The notes under the pieces are model-generated. The model was given only the letters and a program-made list of their open reading frames with translations. It ran no database searches and had not been told where the DNA came from. Shown one piece after another: positions 56,082 to 64,000 of a stretch of DNA of 64,000 bases (positions are counted from its first letter, which is position 1; each line of letters begins with the position of its first letter). This DNA comes from Gracilimonas sediminicola (lineage in GTDB: Bacteria; Bacteroidota; Rhodothermia; Balneolales; Balneolaceae), in contig NZ_JANDBC010000001.1 of the NCBI RefSeq assembly GCF_024320785.1, positions 2,111,424 through 2,175,423 on the forward strand, given 5' to 3'. The translations under genes were made by a program, and so were the position numbers.

Positions 56082-56109
56082 GACCAAGCTCCAAGTTTCA
56101 ATGACCAGG
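56082..56109. repeat. Decayed heptamer array related to the 34.4-34.6 kb arrays
   Basis: Four 7-nt units GACCAAG, CTCCAAG, TTTCAAT, GACCAGG. It mixes the GACCA words of 34446-34501 with the complement of CTTGGAG at 34541. In the gap between the two usp genes; the remaining gap shows no gene. Confidence 0.55.
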
Positions 56110-56301
56110 TTCTGATGATGTGATGTATTACCGAAGATGTCAGGTTGTGCGAGGATTTGAGGTTCTAATCCAGGATTAGGATGTATAATGATGAAGCAAT
56201 CACCACGATCGAAATACCAGGAAAATAGAAGCTTTTTCTTCATTCAAACTTCACAGTAAATACCGACCTTCCGATAACAACTAATAACAGAGGAGGTTGT
56301 C

Positions 56302-57264
56302 ATGAAAGCCAGTCATATCTTAGTCCCTACCGATTTTTCTGAAGCTTCTCTTGAAGCGGTTAAAATGGCGGCTAAATTTGTGGAGATGTACGACAGCACC
56401 GTCGATCTCATCCACGTGATTCCGCTCATGAGCTATTACGATGAAAGCATGCAGCATTTGGGTGTTCCGTTTGATATGGAAAAGGATCTGTATCCCAAAG
56501 TACTCAAAACAGCGAACGACAAACTGCATGAAATCGCGGAGGAATATATCCCGAAAGAGCATCGCGGACAGTTGATCAACCTGGTGGGGCGAAAGCCTTC
56601 GCAGGTGATTGCAAATAAGGCCAATGAAAGACAGTACGATTTGGTCATTATGAGTAACAAAGGGGGGCATGACTCGGATGAAGTTCGCAGTCATATTACC
56701 GAGAAAGTAATCCGGTATAGCGAAAAGCCGGTACTCAGTATTGGTGCTTCTTTTGCTGAAAATAATATCCACGAAATATTGGTGCCGATGGACGGTTCCG
56801 GCGACTCTGTTGCGCCACTGGTTCAGGCCTTCGATTTTGCCCATGCCTTTGATGCCGGTATCACTCTGATGCACATCATTGAACCGTATTCGCTGGGTAT
56901 GGAAGTGATGCCATTTACTGTGGAAGATGATGCTGCCGTCTATCAGTCACTGATAAGTAACATCAACAAATACTTCGAAAAACATCCTGAGTTAGGATTC
57001 ACTATCCAGCGTACCGGTGTTGATTTCGAAGACCTGCTGGTGCGGGAAACCGAGAGCGGTTCATCATCGGTGAAGTTTGTAAGCATTGTGAAGAAAGGAT
57101 TCTCAGCCCATACTGAAATCTGCGATTATGCTAACAGCAGTGCAGATATGGTGGTTATGAGCACCCATGGACGAACCGGCATAGCCCGCATACTTCTGGG
57201 CTCAACCACAGCCATTGTGGCTCAGCATTTGAATAAACCACTGTTAACCTTACGCCCGAAATAA
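56302..57264 (+). CDS. Universal stress protein, two Usp domains (paralogue)
   Basis: 320 residues. Preceded by a perfect AGGAGG (56291-56296), rare in this genome, five bases from the ATG. Domain 1 starts SHILVPTDFSEASLEAVKMAAKFV; domain 2 starts HEILVPMDGSGDSVAPLVQAFDF and carries MSTHGRTGIARILLGSTTAIV. It is clearly a duplicate of the gene before it. Strong SD suggests high expression under stress. Confidence 0.9.
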   Translation: MKASHILVPTDFSEASLEAVKMAAKFVEMYDSTVDLIHVIPLMSYYDESMQHLGVPFDMEKDLYPKVLKTANDKLHEIAEEYIPKEHRGQLINLVGRKPSQVIANKANERQYDLVIMSNKGGHDSDEVRSHITEKVIRYSEKPVLSIGASFAENNIHEILVPMDGSGDSVAPLVQAFDFAHAFDAGITLMHIIEPYSLGMEVMPFTVEDDAAVYQSLISNINKYFEKHPELGFTIQRTGVDFEDLLVRETESGSSSVKFVSIVKKGFSAHTEICDYANSSADMVVMSTHGRTGIARILLGSTTAIVAQHLNKPLLTLRPK

Positions 57265-57316
57265 CAACGGGAATTCAGGATTAACATCCAGGAACTAACC
57301 TAAATGAGTGGATAAG

Positions 57317-57357
57317 AGCCCGTGCATGTGAAGTAGCTTGTACGGGTTTCTTGTTTT
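57317..57357 (+). terminator. Terminator after the second usp gene
   Basis: CCCGTGCA (57319-57326) pairs with TGTACGGG (57339-57346) with a G-T pair, 12-nt loop, then TTTCTTGTTTT. Confidence 0.8.
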
Positions 57358-57431
57358 GCCGAACCGGTAAAAAGTGCTTTTATCTGGACGGGAATCCTTG
57401 TAAATTTGCAGCCCTTTCGAATCAACGAAAC

Positions 57432-57505
57432 GGGCCCGTAGCTCAGTTGGTTAGAGCAGTCGACTCATAATCGATTGGTCGCAAGTTCAAGTCTTGCCGG
57501 GCCCA
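57432..57505 (+). tRNA. tRNA with CAU anticodon, probably tRNA-Ile2 (CAU) or elongator tRNA-Met
   Basis: All arms pair: acceptor GGGCCCG/CGGGCCC, D stem GCTC/GAGC, anticodon stem GTCGA/TCGAT (one G-U) with loop CTCATAA (CAU at 57466-57468), T stem GCAAG/CTTGC with loop TTCAAGT. CCA is not encoded. The anticodon arm and TTGGTCGC variable region resemble E. coli ileX, so lysidine-modified tRNA-Ile2 is favoured. It abuts an integrase gene, marking it as the probable island insertion site. Confidence 0.95.
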
Positions 57506-57510
57506 CAATT

Positions 57511-57538
57511 ATTGAGAGGGTGTAAAAACCCCCTCAAT
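57511..57538 (+). terminator. Hairpin just after the tRNA
   Basis: ATTGAGAGGG pairs with CCCCCTCAAT with one A-C mismatch; 8-nt loop. No T-run follows, so it may aid 3' end formation or be part of the attachment region. Confidence 0.4.
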
Positions 57539-57567
57539 TCCCTTCTAAGCCAAAAAAAAGCCTAATT

Positions 57568-57655
57568 ACTTACACTAAGTAAGCGAACGCAAAGGAACGA
57601 AAGTGAACACTTTCATACCCCTACATTCCCAACTACTATGTACACTACTATGTAC
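57568..57655. promoter_or_regulatory. Dyads and direct repeats upstream of the integrase gene
   Basis: ACTTA-CAC-TAAGT (57568-57580), the palindrome GAAAGTG-AA-CACTTTC (57599-57614), and two tandem copies of ACTACTATGTAC (57632-57655). The word ACTACTATG recurs at the integrase start codon (57727-57735). Such clusters are typical of recombinase arm sites or operators; assignment is inference. Confidence 0.45.
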
Positions 57656-57732
57656 AATTTTGGAATGGTCGTTTGCAAAGGCTGCTGAATTAAGAATTCG
57701 CTTACCGAACTTTAATTCAGAAGGCAACTACT

Positions 57733-58908
57733 ATGGCATTTCTAATCAAACGCGGTAAATACTACTATGTGAATTTTTACTCTGAAGACCTGGGTAAAAA
57801 GAATGTTCGGAAATCATTGGGCACCCGACACAAAGACGTTGCTCAGAAAATGGTAACTGAACTCGAAAAACTGGAATCGTTAGGCAAGATCAATCCCTTT
57901 TCGAAAGGATTCAATCCTAAGAAGGTTTTACAAAGAAACACCAGTAATGAAACCACTGATTGTAACACGGTTAGTGAATCCATTGAATTATTCTACAAAT
58001 CAAAAAACCATCTCTCCCCGGCAACCATTGGAGCCTACCAGCGAGCTTTAGATCATTTTGTAGAATTAAATGAGTTATCAGATGTGCATCCAACAAATGT
58101 ACTGAGCTATCATTTTGAGAATGTGATCTTCAAAAAGAGCATTACTTCTGCTACAAGGCACTATTACTTTCGACATTTCCGGTCTTGGTGGAAGTTTCTG
58201 CTGAAAAAGAACATTGTGGAGAAGGATTACTTTCCTGAGATTAAAAAGGATTTGCCAAGAATTAGAGAAAATACCCGACCCAAAATGATTTCTGAGGAAG
58301 AACTTGGAATTCTTTTTAAGAAATTCGATGATGAGTTAGCCAGAAAGAAAGACTTACCTGAATTCGATCCTAATTTAGTCCAACACTGGTTCAAACCGAT
58401 TGTAGCATTGTATTTCTTTGGTGGTCTCCGAAAACATGAGGCGGCTTATGACCCTGAGCTTTCGTACTCAGGACTAAAAGGTGAAAACCTGATCTATGAA
58501 AGTGAAGAGCTTAGCTACATTTCACTACCACCCACCAAAGGTAGAAAAGAACGGTTAATTCCTATCATTAATGAATTGAAGAAAGAACTGGAGGTGTATT
58601 TAAAAGTTCGTGCTAAGATTAGTCCAAGTGATTATGTGTTTATTTACACGGGTGGAAATACAAAAGGTCAACCAGTTCGTGGAATGAGAGTGTATAGGGA
58701 ATTTAAACGCTACTGTAAGGAAGCCGGTATTCCAACTTCTCGTACTTTACATGGAATGCGACACCAAGCAGTTACTACCTGGATTGAGAAAGGGTTTCAC
58801 ACGGCTGAAGCAAGTTACATGGCAGGACATTCGAGCCAGAAAGTAACGGAAAAATACACACATTTGACTGTGAAAAGACTTAAGGATAAAATGAAAGCTC
58901 TCTCCTGA
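57733..58908 (+). CDS. Tyrosine recombinase / integrase of a tRNA-targeted genomic island
   Basis: 391 residues. An N-terminal DNA-binding part (about 1-45) and a SAM-like core-binding domain (about 80-160) are followed by the catalytic domain: Arg in FGGLRKHE, Lys region PPTKGRKERLIPI, HxxR in LHGMRHQAV, His in AGHSS and the nucleophile Tyr in TEKYTHLT. All pentad positions are present, so it should be active. It faces away from the tRNA gene 227 nt upstream. GC is lower than in the core. Confidence 0.93.
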   Translation: MAFLIKRGKYYYVNFYSEDLGKKNVRKSLGTRHKDVAQKMVTELEKLESLGKINPFSKGFNPKKVLQRNTSNETTDCNTVSESIELFYKSKNHLSPATIGAYQRALDHFVELNELSDVHPTNVLSYHFENVIFKKSITSATRHYYFRHFRSWWKFLLKKNIVEKDYFPEIKKDLPRIRENTRPKMISEEELGILFKKFDDELARKKDLPEFDPNLVQHWFKPIVALYFFGGLRKHEAAYDPELSYSGLKGENLIYESEELSYISLPPTKGRKERLIPIINELKKELEVYLKVRAKISPSDYVFIYTGGNTKGQPVRGMRVYREFKRYCKEAGIPTSRTLHGMRHQAVTTWIEKGFHTAEASYMAGHSSQKVTEKYTHLTVKRLKDKMKALS

Positions 58909-58953
58909 TTTATAAATTTATATGAGATTAAAACAATTTTATCAATTTTTAAT

Positions 58954-58984
58954 TTGACTCTGTACCATACTCCAGGTCTTAAAT
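58954..58984 (+). promoter_or_regulatory. MerR-type promoter with 19-bp spacer
   Basis: TTGACT (58954-58959), a 19-nt spacer with an imperfect dyad CTGTACC..TCCAGG, then TTAAAT (58979-58984). The 19-bp spacing is the hallmark of promoters turned on by DNA distortion by MerR-family activators. It lies 40 nt before the metallothionein-like gene; the likely activator is encoded at 59257. Confidence 0.7.
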
Positions 58985-59023
58985 TGGTATTGAATTATGT
59001 TTCGAATAAAAAGAGGAAATATC

Positions 59024-59170
59024 ATGCCATTTAAGAAAGGAGATGTTTATAAATGTCCAGATGAAAATTGTGGATGCGAGGTAACAGTAACTAAAGGAGC
59101 ACCACCCAGTTGTGGTGGTAACCAAAACCCAACGTGCTGTTGTGGTAAAATTATGGAAAAGAAAGAATAA
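59024..59170 (+). CDS. 48-residue Cys-rich metallothionein-like protein
   Basis: 48 residues with seven Cys: YKCPDENCGCEV near the start and SCGG, TCCCGK near the end. The C-x4-C-x-C-x-V opening resembles bacterial SmtA/BmtA metallothioneins, though the total length and the second half differ. A good SD (AGAGGA) lies seven bases upstream, a MerR-type promoter precedes it and a terminator follows, so it is a complete single-gene unit. It probably binds thiophilic metal (Hg, Cd, Zn or Cu) in the cytoplasm. A longer opposite-strand frame covers the same bases but lacks any support. Confidence 0.8.
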   Translation: MPFKKGDVYKCPDENCGCEVTVTKGAPPSCGGNQNPTCCCGKIMEKKE

Positions 59171-59186
59171 CAATTAGTAATTAATG

Positions 59187-59210
59187 AGCCGGGTATTATG
59201 CCCGGCTTTT
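59187..59210 (+). terminator. Terminator after the metallothionein-like gene
   Basis: AGCCGGG (59187-59193) pairs perfectly with CCCGGCT (59201-59207), 7-nt loop, then T-run. Confidence 0.9.
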
Positions 59211-59256
59211 CTTAATAATTGAGTGGTTTGTTAAACGTATAATAGAAGTCAGTGAA

Positions 59257-59718
59257 ATGATGAGAGAAAACCAGAATGAAAAGTATCAAGACATCACCAC
59301 TTTCAAAATTGGTGAAGTAGCTCGCCGTGCAAAAGTAGATAAGGAAACCGTCCGTTATTACGAAAAACGCAGTCTCATTCCAAAACCTGACCGAAGGCGT
59401 TCCGGTTACCGTATATTTACGCAGCGGCACATTGATCAAATTAAATTTATCAAACGGGCGCAAGAGTTGGGGTTTACACTGAGTGAAATCAAGGAACTGC
59501 TGGAACTACGAATTGATGAGGACACTACTTGTTCAGAGATCAAAAGTGAAGCGCAAGAAAAATACCAAGATGTGGTGGAAAAGATCGAAGACCTACAACG
59601 AATAAAGAATACCCTAGTAGATTTAATTGATTCTTGTGCTGGGGAAGGACCTAAAGGAGACTGTCCTATTTTAAAGGCTCTTGAAGGCGAAAATAAAAAC
59701 ATCCTTGGCAATAAGTGA
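59257..59718 (+). CDS. MerR family metal-responsive regulator, Hg(II)-type cysteine spacing
   Basis: 153 residues. N-terminal winged helix (FKIGEVARRAKVDKETVRYYEKRSLIPKP, RSGYRIFTQRHIDQIKFIKRAQELGFTLSEIKELL), then a long dimer helix. Three Cys fall at TTC, SC and DC with intervals of 35 and 9, the same as Cys82, Cys117 and Cys126 of Tn501-type MerR. This points to mercury, or a related thiophilic ion. It should activate the 19-bp-spacer promoter upstream of the metallothionein-like gene. No merT/merA are seen in the window. Confidence 0.9.
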   Translation: MMRENQNEKYQDITTFKIGEVARRAKVDKETVRYYEKRSLIPKPDRRRSGYRIFTQRHIDQIKFIKRAQELGFTLSEIKELLELRIDEDTTCSEIKSEAQEKYQDVVEKIEDLQRIKNTLVDLIDSCAGEGPKGDCPILKALEGENKNILGNK

Positions 59719-59921
59719 ATTTTTGAAAGTGTTGATTAGATATAGATTTATAACATAATTCGTTTACGATACTTTTGAGATAAGACAATAAATTTCGTTT
59801 AAAATTGGGTTAGACTCATAATTAGTTCAACAGAATATTTGAAATTTGTCTAATTATGGATTTTGTTTATCGAATTATGTTCCATCTTTCATGGATAGAA
59901 TTAATTACATATACTTGAAAC
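59719..59921. other. AT-rich gap before the exported His/Cys protein
   Basis: 203 nt of very AT-rich sequence. I see no gene, no MerR-type 19-bp promoter and no convincing terminator hairpin here. Confidence 0.5.
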
Positions 59922-60371
59922 GTGAAAATTTCTCTAACATATCGCTTTATTGCATCAGTGCTCAGTCTGAGTATCCTGATTGGGGTTTCGGTTCCAACCG
60001 GACTTCATGCTATGTCAAATGAACTATGTGAAGAGTTGCAGGAAATGGGAATCCATATGCAGGCTCAAAGTGAACATGCTGAAGATTGCCCAATGACTGT
60101 TGAGTTTGCCGAAGTACCGGAACACCAACATCATACTGAAACCAATGAAGATCAAGATCTTGGTATTGTTTGTGCCTGCTCTGTTGAGGAATTATCAGTT
60201 AAGACCGAAGCTCCTTTATTTCAAAAAGTGAAAGTCAAGGTTCTGGCTGTAGTCCAGATAATTGCGGAAGATCACACGAACCAATCTGAATCCGACTATC
60301 ACGCTATTCAAACTTCGGATTCCTATTCACCACCTCCCATCTTTTTAGCCAACGAGTCCTTTCTGATTTAG
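59922..60371 (+). CDS. Small exported protein of metal-efflux context
   Basis: 149 residues with GTG start. A signal peptide (MKISLTYRFIASVLSLSILIGVSVPTGLHA) is followed by a mature part with Met/His/Cys-rich words: ELCEELQEMGIHMQAQSEHAEDCPM, EHQHHTETN and VCACSVEEL, then an end SYSPPPIFLANESFLI. Proteins with such endings are common in front of Cus/Czc-type efflux genes in Bacteroidota and probably bind or deliver metal in the periplasm. No domain name is known to me. Confidence 0.7.
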   Translation: MKISLTYRFIASVLSLSILIGVSVPTGLHAMSNELCEELQEMGIHMQAQSEHAEDCPMTVEFAEVPEHQHHTETNEDQDLGIVCACSVEELSVKTEAPLFQKVKVKVLAVVQIIAEDHTNQSESDYHAIQTSDSYSPPPIFLANESFLI

Positions 60372-60526
60372 GGACCGGTATATCATTTCTCCACTAAAGT
60401 CATTCCTGTAACGTCAGGAACCTTGATTCTTGTACTATCTATTGTAAAAAAAAGGCTTCAAGGTCTCAGATATCTATCGAGAGATGACCGCTTTTTTAAT
60501 TGTACCGATTCATAAATAATAAACTC
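60372..60526. other. Gap between the exported protein and the RND pump
   Basis: 155 nt. It has a small CCTG/CAGG dyad and runs of A and T, but no clear promoter or terminator. No gene seen. Confidence 0.4.
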
Positions 60527-63500
60527 ATGCTAAATAAAACCATCCGGTTTTTCCTGGAAAATAAGCTTGTTGCTGTACTATTCTTGCTAGTCTTAGTAGG
60601 CTGGGGGCTTGCAGTAGCTCCCTTTAATTGGAATCTTGACTTTCTTCCTCGGGATCGTGTTCCTGTGGATGCTATTCCCAACCTTGGGGAGAACCAACAG
60701 ATCGTTTACACTGACTGGGAAGGACAATCACCTCAAGATATAGAAGACCAGGTTACCTATCCTTTGACCACTCAGTTACTGACTGTGCCTGGTATCAAAA
60801 CCGTTCGAAGTAATTCCATGACCGGTCTTTCCATCATTTACATCATTTTCGAAGAAGACGTGGATTACTATTGGAGCCGCTCTCGCATCCTTGAAAAACT
60901 AAACTCGCTTCCTGCCGGCACTATCCCTCAAACTGCAAAGCCCGCCCTTGGTCCTGATGCTACCGGACTAGGACAGATATTTTGGTACACGCTGGAAGGC
61001 AGGGATCAAAGTGGAGAGCCAGCAGGTGGGTGGGACCCCCAGGAGTTACGGTCTATACAAGACTTTTATGTGAAATACGGACTATCAGGAGCTCAAGGTG
61101 TGGCAGAAGTCGCCTCCATTGGAGGGTACGTAAAAGAGTACCAGATCGACATCGACCCAAACAAACTAAAAACGTATGGGGTTACTCTGCCTGAAGTGAT
61201 TGATGCGGTTCGGAAAACCAATGCCGAGACCGGTGCCCGAACTATTGAGATGAATAACGTGGAATATCTGGTTCGGGGAATTGGATATATAGAGAATCTG
61301 GAAGATTTGGAATCGGCAGTGGTTAAAGTAGTGGATAATACGCCCATTCGAATTCAGGACGTTGCCTTCGTAAGTATGGGGCCGGCTCCACGAAGAGGTG
61401 TACTGGATAAGGCTGGAGCAGAAGCCGTTGGTGGAGTAGTCGTAGCCCGGCAAGGTGCCAATCCCCAGCAGGTAATTGATAATATAAAAGCACAGATCAA
61501 AGAGATTTCTGCCGGTCTGCCTGTAAAAACCCTTGAAGACGGAACCGAATCTCAAGTCACCATTGTACCATTTTATGATCGCTCAACGCTGATCTCTGAA
61601 ACCTTGGGGACGCTAGAAGAAGCCCTCACGCTTCAAATACTGATTACCATTATCGTGATCGTTATAATGGTACTGAATCTGCGAACTTCGGTGTTAATTT
61701 CTGCAATGCTCCCCATCGCTGTACTCATGACCTTCATTGCCATGAAGTATTTTGGTGTGGATGCTAACATTGTGGCCCTTTCCGGAATCGCTATTGCCAT
61801 TGGTACCATTGTGGATATGGGAGTCATCCTTTCTGAGAATATGCTCCGGCATTTGGAAGAAATGGAGGAAGATGAATCACTTCTGGAAGTTATATACAAT
61901 GCTACTGTTGAAGTAGCCGGGGCTGTATTGACGGCCATAACCACCACCATTGTGAGTTTTCTCCCGGTCTTTACGATGATCGCTGCCGAAGGGAAACTAT
62001 TCAAACCATTGGCTTACACTAAAACCTTCGCGCTGATTGCTTCCATTATCATTACAATCACACTGATCCCACCCTTTGCCCATTGGTTCTTTGGGTTAAA
62101 GATCAACAATCGGAAATTGAAACTGAGCTGGAACGGTTTACTGGTGATCGGAGGATTCATTGCCATGTTGACTGTTTCAGGTTGGGGTGGTCTGTTGATC
62201 ATGGGCTTCGGACTAATCAATGGCGTGGGATTCTTTTTAGGCGAAGAATATCACAAACGAATTCCAATTCTCAACAACGTACTTTCTGTAGTGGTAGTAA
62301 CCTGGCTACTGACAGAATACTGGCTTCCTTTTGGGCCATCGGTCTCTTTTGCAGGTAATTTGTTTTTTATCGTTTTAGTGATCGCCCTTATTCTTGCCAC
62401 CTTCTGGCTCATCATCAAATATTATCAACCCATTATTAGTTGGTGTCTGGATCATAAAAAGATTTTTCTAACCCTTCCATCCTTTTTCGTGATTTTTGGG
62501 GTGGTAATTTGGCTGGGCTTTGCAACTACCTTTGGATTTGTAGCCAAAAGCTTTAATACGGTCGGGGTTGATATAAGCGAAACATCCGTTTGGACTTCAG
62601 CGTCCGAAGCTTTTCCAGGACTGGGTGAAGAATTTATGCCCGCCCTGGATGAAGGAGCTTTCCTTTTAATGCCTACTACGATGCCTCACGCCGGTGTAGA
62701 AGAGGCAGAAGACGTGATGCGTAAAATAGACCTGTCTGTTAACTCCATACCGGAAGTTGAAATGGTTGTTGGAAAAATGGGCCGGGCTGAATCAGCTTTG
62801 GACCCGGCACCTATCTCCATGTTCGAAAATGTGATTCAATATAAATCGGAATACAAAACGGATGAAAATGGCCGACGGATGCGATTCGAGGTCAATGATT
62901 CAGGGGAGTTTGTAAGAGATGAAGATGGAGAACTGATTCCGGATGAAAACGGTGAGTATTTTCGCCAGTGGCGCGATCATATTCACTCCCCGGATGATAT
63001 CTGGGATGAAATTGTAGCCGCCGCACGGATTCCCGGAACTACCTCGGCACCAAAACTTCAACCCATTGAAACACGATTGGTGATGCTGCAATCTGGCATG
63101 AGAGCCCCTATGGGTGTCAAAGTAAAGGGAAGTGATCTTCAAGAAATCGAAAATTTTGGTTTACAATTAGAAGATGTCCTGAAGAATGCTGAAGGCGTAA
63201 AAGCTTCATCGGTATTTGCGGAACGTATTGTTGGTAAACCCTATTTGGAAGTTCATTGGAACCGGGAACAGTTAGCCCGCTACGGGTTATCCGTTCAAGA
63301 CGTGCAGCAATTTATGTCGATGGGTGTGGGTGGGATGGCAGTCTCAACCTCCGTTGAAGGGCGCGAGCGATACCCTATTCGTGTTCGTTTTGCCCGCGAG
63401 TTAAGAGATAACCCTGAGGCTTTAAATGAACTTTTGGTTCCCACCAAGACGGGTGTTCAAGTACCTCTTTCACAACTGGCTGAGATCAAATACCGCCAAG

Positions 63501-64000
63501 GACCACAAGCTATCAAAAGCGAAGATACGTTCCTGGTGGGTTATGTAATCTTCGATAAGTTAGATGGCTTTGCTGAAATTGAAGTGGTAGAAAATGCCAG
63601 ACGTGCTATTGAAGAGAGTGTGAACTCCGGTAACATAGCGGTTCCCGCAGGTATCAATTTTGAATTCGCGGGCAACTATGAGAATCAGGTACGAGCTGAG
63701 AAACGGCTAAGCATTATTTTGCCTATTGCGCTGGTCATTATCTTCCTGATCATGTATTTCCAATTTCGGTCTGTGGCTACTACATCCATGATCTTCAGTA
63801 GCATTTTTGTGGCCTGGGCGGGGGGATTTCTACTTGTTTGGCTCTACGGTCAGGGATGGTTTCTGAATTTTGATCTATTTGGTCAAAATCTTCGGGATCT
63901 GTTTCAAATGGGAACCGTGAACTTAAGTGTGGCTGTGTGGGTGGGATTCATCGCCTTATTTGGAATAGCGGCTGACGGAGGTGTAGTGATGGCAACCTAT
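60527..64000 (+). CDS. CusA/CzcA-type heavy-metal efflux RND permease; 3' end outside window
   Basis: 1158 residues visible from ATG 60527, still open at the edge. It has the HME-RND marks: TM1 near 13-30, VPVDAIPNLGENQQIVYTDW, VPGIKTVRS, a charged TM4 with GTIVDMGVILSENM, and FGIAADGGVVMATY at the edge. It pumps metal ions out using the proton gradient, with a periplasmic adaptor and outer-membrane channel presumably encoded beyond the window. Two oddities: about 110 extra residues with several TM helices (about 525-635) between TM6 and TM7, and an acidic insertion (about 775-815) with eight-residue units like DEDGELIP and DENGEYFR. Confidence 0.9.
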   Translation, partial: MLNKTIRFFLENKLVAVLFLLVLVGWGLAVAPFNWNLDFLPRDRVPVDAIPNLGENQQIVYTDWEGQSPQDIEDQVTYPLTTQLLTVPGIKTVRSNSMTGLSIIYIIFEEDVDYYWSRSRILEKLNSLPAGTIPQTAKPALGPDATGLGQIFWYTLEGRDQSGEPAGGWDPQELRSIQDFYVKYGLSGAQGVAEVASIGGYVKEYQIDIDPNKLKTYGVTLPEVIDAVRKTNAETGARTIEMNNVEYLVRGIGYIENLEDLESAVVKVVDNTPIRIQDVAFVSMGPAPRRGVLDKAGAEAVGGVVVARQGANPQQVIDNIKAQIKEISAGLPVKTLEDGTESQVTIVPFYDRSTLISETLGTLEEALTLQILITIIVIVIMVLNLRTSVLISAMLPIAVLMTFIAMKYFGVDANIVALSGIAIAIGTIVDMGVILSENMLRHLEEMEEDESLLEVIYNATVEVAGAVLTAITTTIVSFLPVFTMIAAEGKLFKPLAYTKTFALIASIIITITLIPPFAHWFFGLKINNRKLKLSWNGLLVIGGFIAMLTVSGWGGLLIMGFGLINGVGFFLGEEYHKRIPILNNVLSVVVVTWLLTEYWLPFGPSVSFAGNLFFIVLVIALILATFWLIIKYYQPIISWCLDHKKIFLTLPSFFVIFGVVIWLGFATTFGFVAKSFNTVGVDISETSVWTSASEAFPGLGEEFMPALDEGAFLLMPTTMPHAGVEEAEDVMRKIDLSVNSIPEVEMVVGKMGRAESALDPAPISMFENVIQYKSEYKTDENGRRMRFEVNDSGEFVRDEDGELIPDENGEYFRQWRDHIHSPDDIWDEIVAAARIPGTTSAPKLQPIETRLVMLQSGMRAPMGVKVKGSDLQEIENFGLQLEDVLKNAEGVKASSVFAERIVGKPYLEVHWNREQLARYGLSVQDVQQFMSMGVGGMAVSTSVEGRERYPIRVRFARELRDNPEALNELLVPTKTGVQVPLSQLAEIKYRQGPQAIKSEDTFLVGYVIFDKLDGFAEIEVVENARRAIEESVNSGNIAVPAGINFEFAGNYENQVRAEKRLSIILPIALVIIFLIMYFQFRSVATTSMIFSSIFVAWAGGFLLVWLYGQGWFLNFDLFGQNLRDLFQMGTVNLSVAVWVGFIALFGIAADGGVVMATY

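Noticed and set aside
58979..59173. 64-codon minus-strand frame over the metallothionein-like gene
   Set aside because: The plus strand has SD, MerR-type promoter, terminator and a Cys pattern; the minus frame has none.
59257..64000. A complete mer (mercury reductase) operon
   Set aside because: Only the regulator has mercury-type features; no merT, merP or merA is present within the window.

Overview
The window reads as a chromosomal segment of a Gram-negative marine-type member of the Balneolota/Rhodothermota (Bacteroidota-like; a Balneolaceae genus such as Gracilimonas or Balneola is my best guess, inferred and not proven). The evidence is: two large secreted proteins ending in a type IX secretion sorting tail with the NYPNPFNP signature; outer-membrane porins and lipoproteins; promoters of the TAnnTTTG type upstream of hisF, hisA and a ZIP transporter gene; few strong Shine-Dalgarno sequences; and moderate GC in the core genes.

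Layout. 1-338 is the tail of a PDZ-bearing protease. 396-2156 is an AT-rich three-gene cassette: a ThsB-like TIR protein, a single-pass membrane protein and a second TIR protein. It looks horizontally acquired and is the best candidate here for an undescribed (Thoeris-like) anti-phage system. 2282-8409 holds a DUF305 lipoprotein, an LVIVD-repeat lipoprotein, an M24 peptidase and an acyl-CoA ligase. 8559-22779 holds a WbqC-like protein, gltX, a tandem pair of M14 peptidases (one active-looking, one with its zinc ligands lost), an NhaC-type antiporter, an NRDE protein, a SpoIIE-type phosphatase, a DtxR-type repressor, hisF and an unusually short AMP-binding protein. 22846-34430 holds a lipoprotein serpin, hisA, an S33 hydrolase, a LamG/T9SS protein and an AttEFGH-like set (ABC ATPase, FtsX-type permease, CrtC/AttH-like lipocalin). 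34662-43003 holds hisE, lepA, a small secreted protein, lepB, rlmN and an FG-GAP/T9SS protein. 43069-45099 is a four-gene ECF sigma module flanked by two Spy/CpxP-like proteins, similar in plan to metal-sensing Cnr systems. 45189-57264 holds a YgjP-like peptidase, a peroxiredoxin-like protein, MscS, an outer-membrane barrel, a ZIP transporter, two porins, lgt, pcm, a DUF368 lipid carrier transporter and two tandem-domain universal stress proteins.

From 57432 to the window end lies the start of a genomic island: a CAU tRNA gene followed at once by a tyrosine recombinase, then metal-resistance cargo. The cargo is a 48-residue Cys-rich metallothionein-like protein behind a MerR-type promoter with a 19-bp spacer, a MerR regulator with Hg-type cysteine spacing, a small exported His/Cys protein, and a CusA/CzcA-type RND pump that runs off the end. 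The far attachment site is not in the window.

Intergenic DNA carries many short repeats: heptamer and octamer tandem arrays, REP-like palindromes and dispersed inverted repeats. No rRNA, CRISPR array or recognisable insertion sequence was seen.
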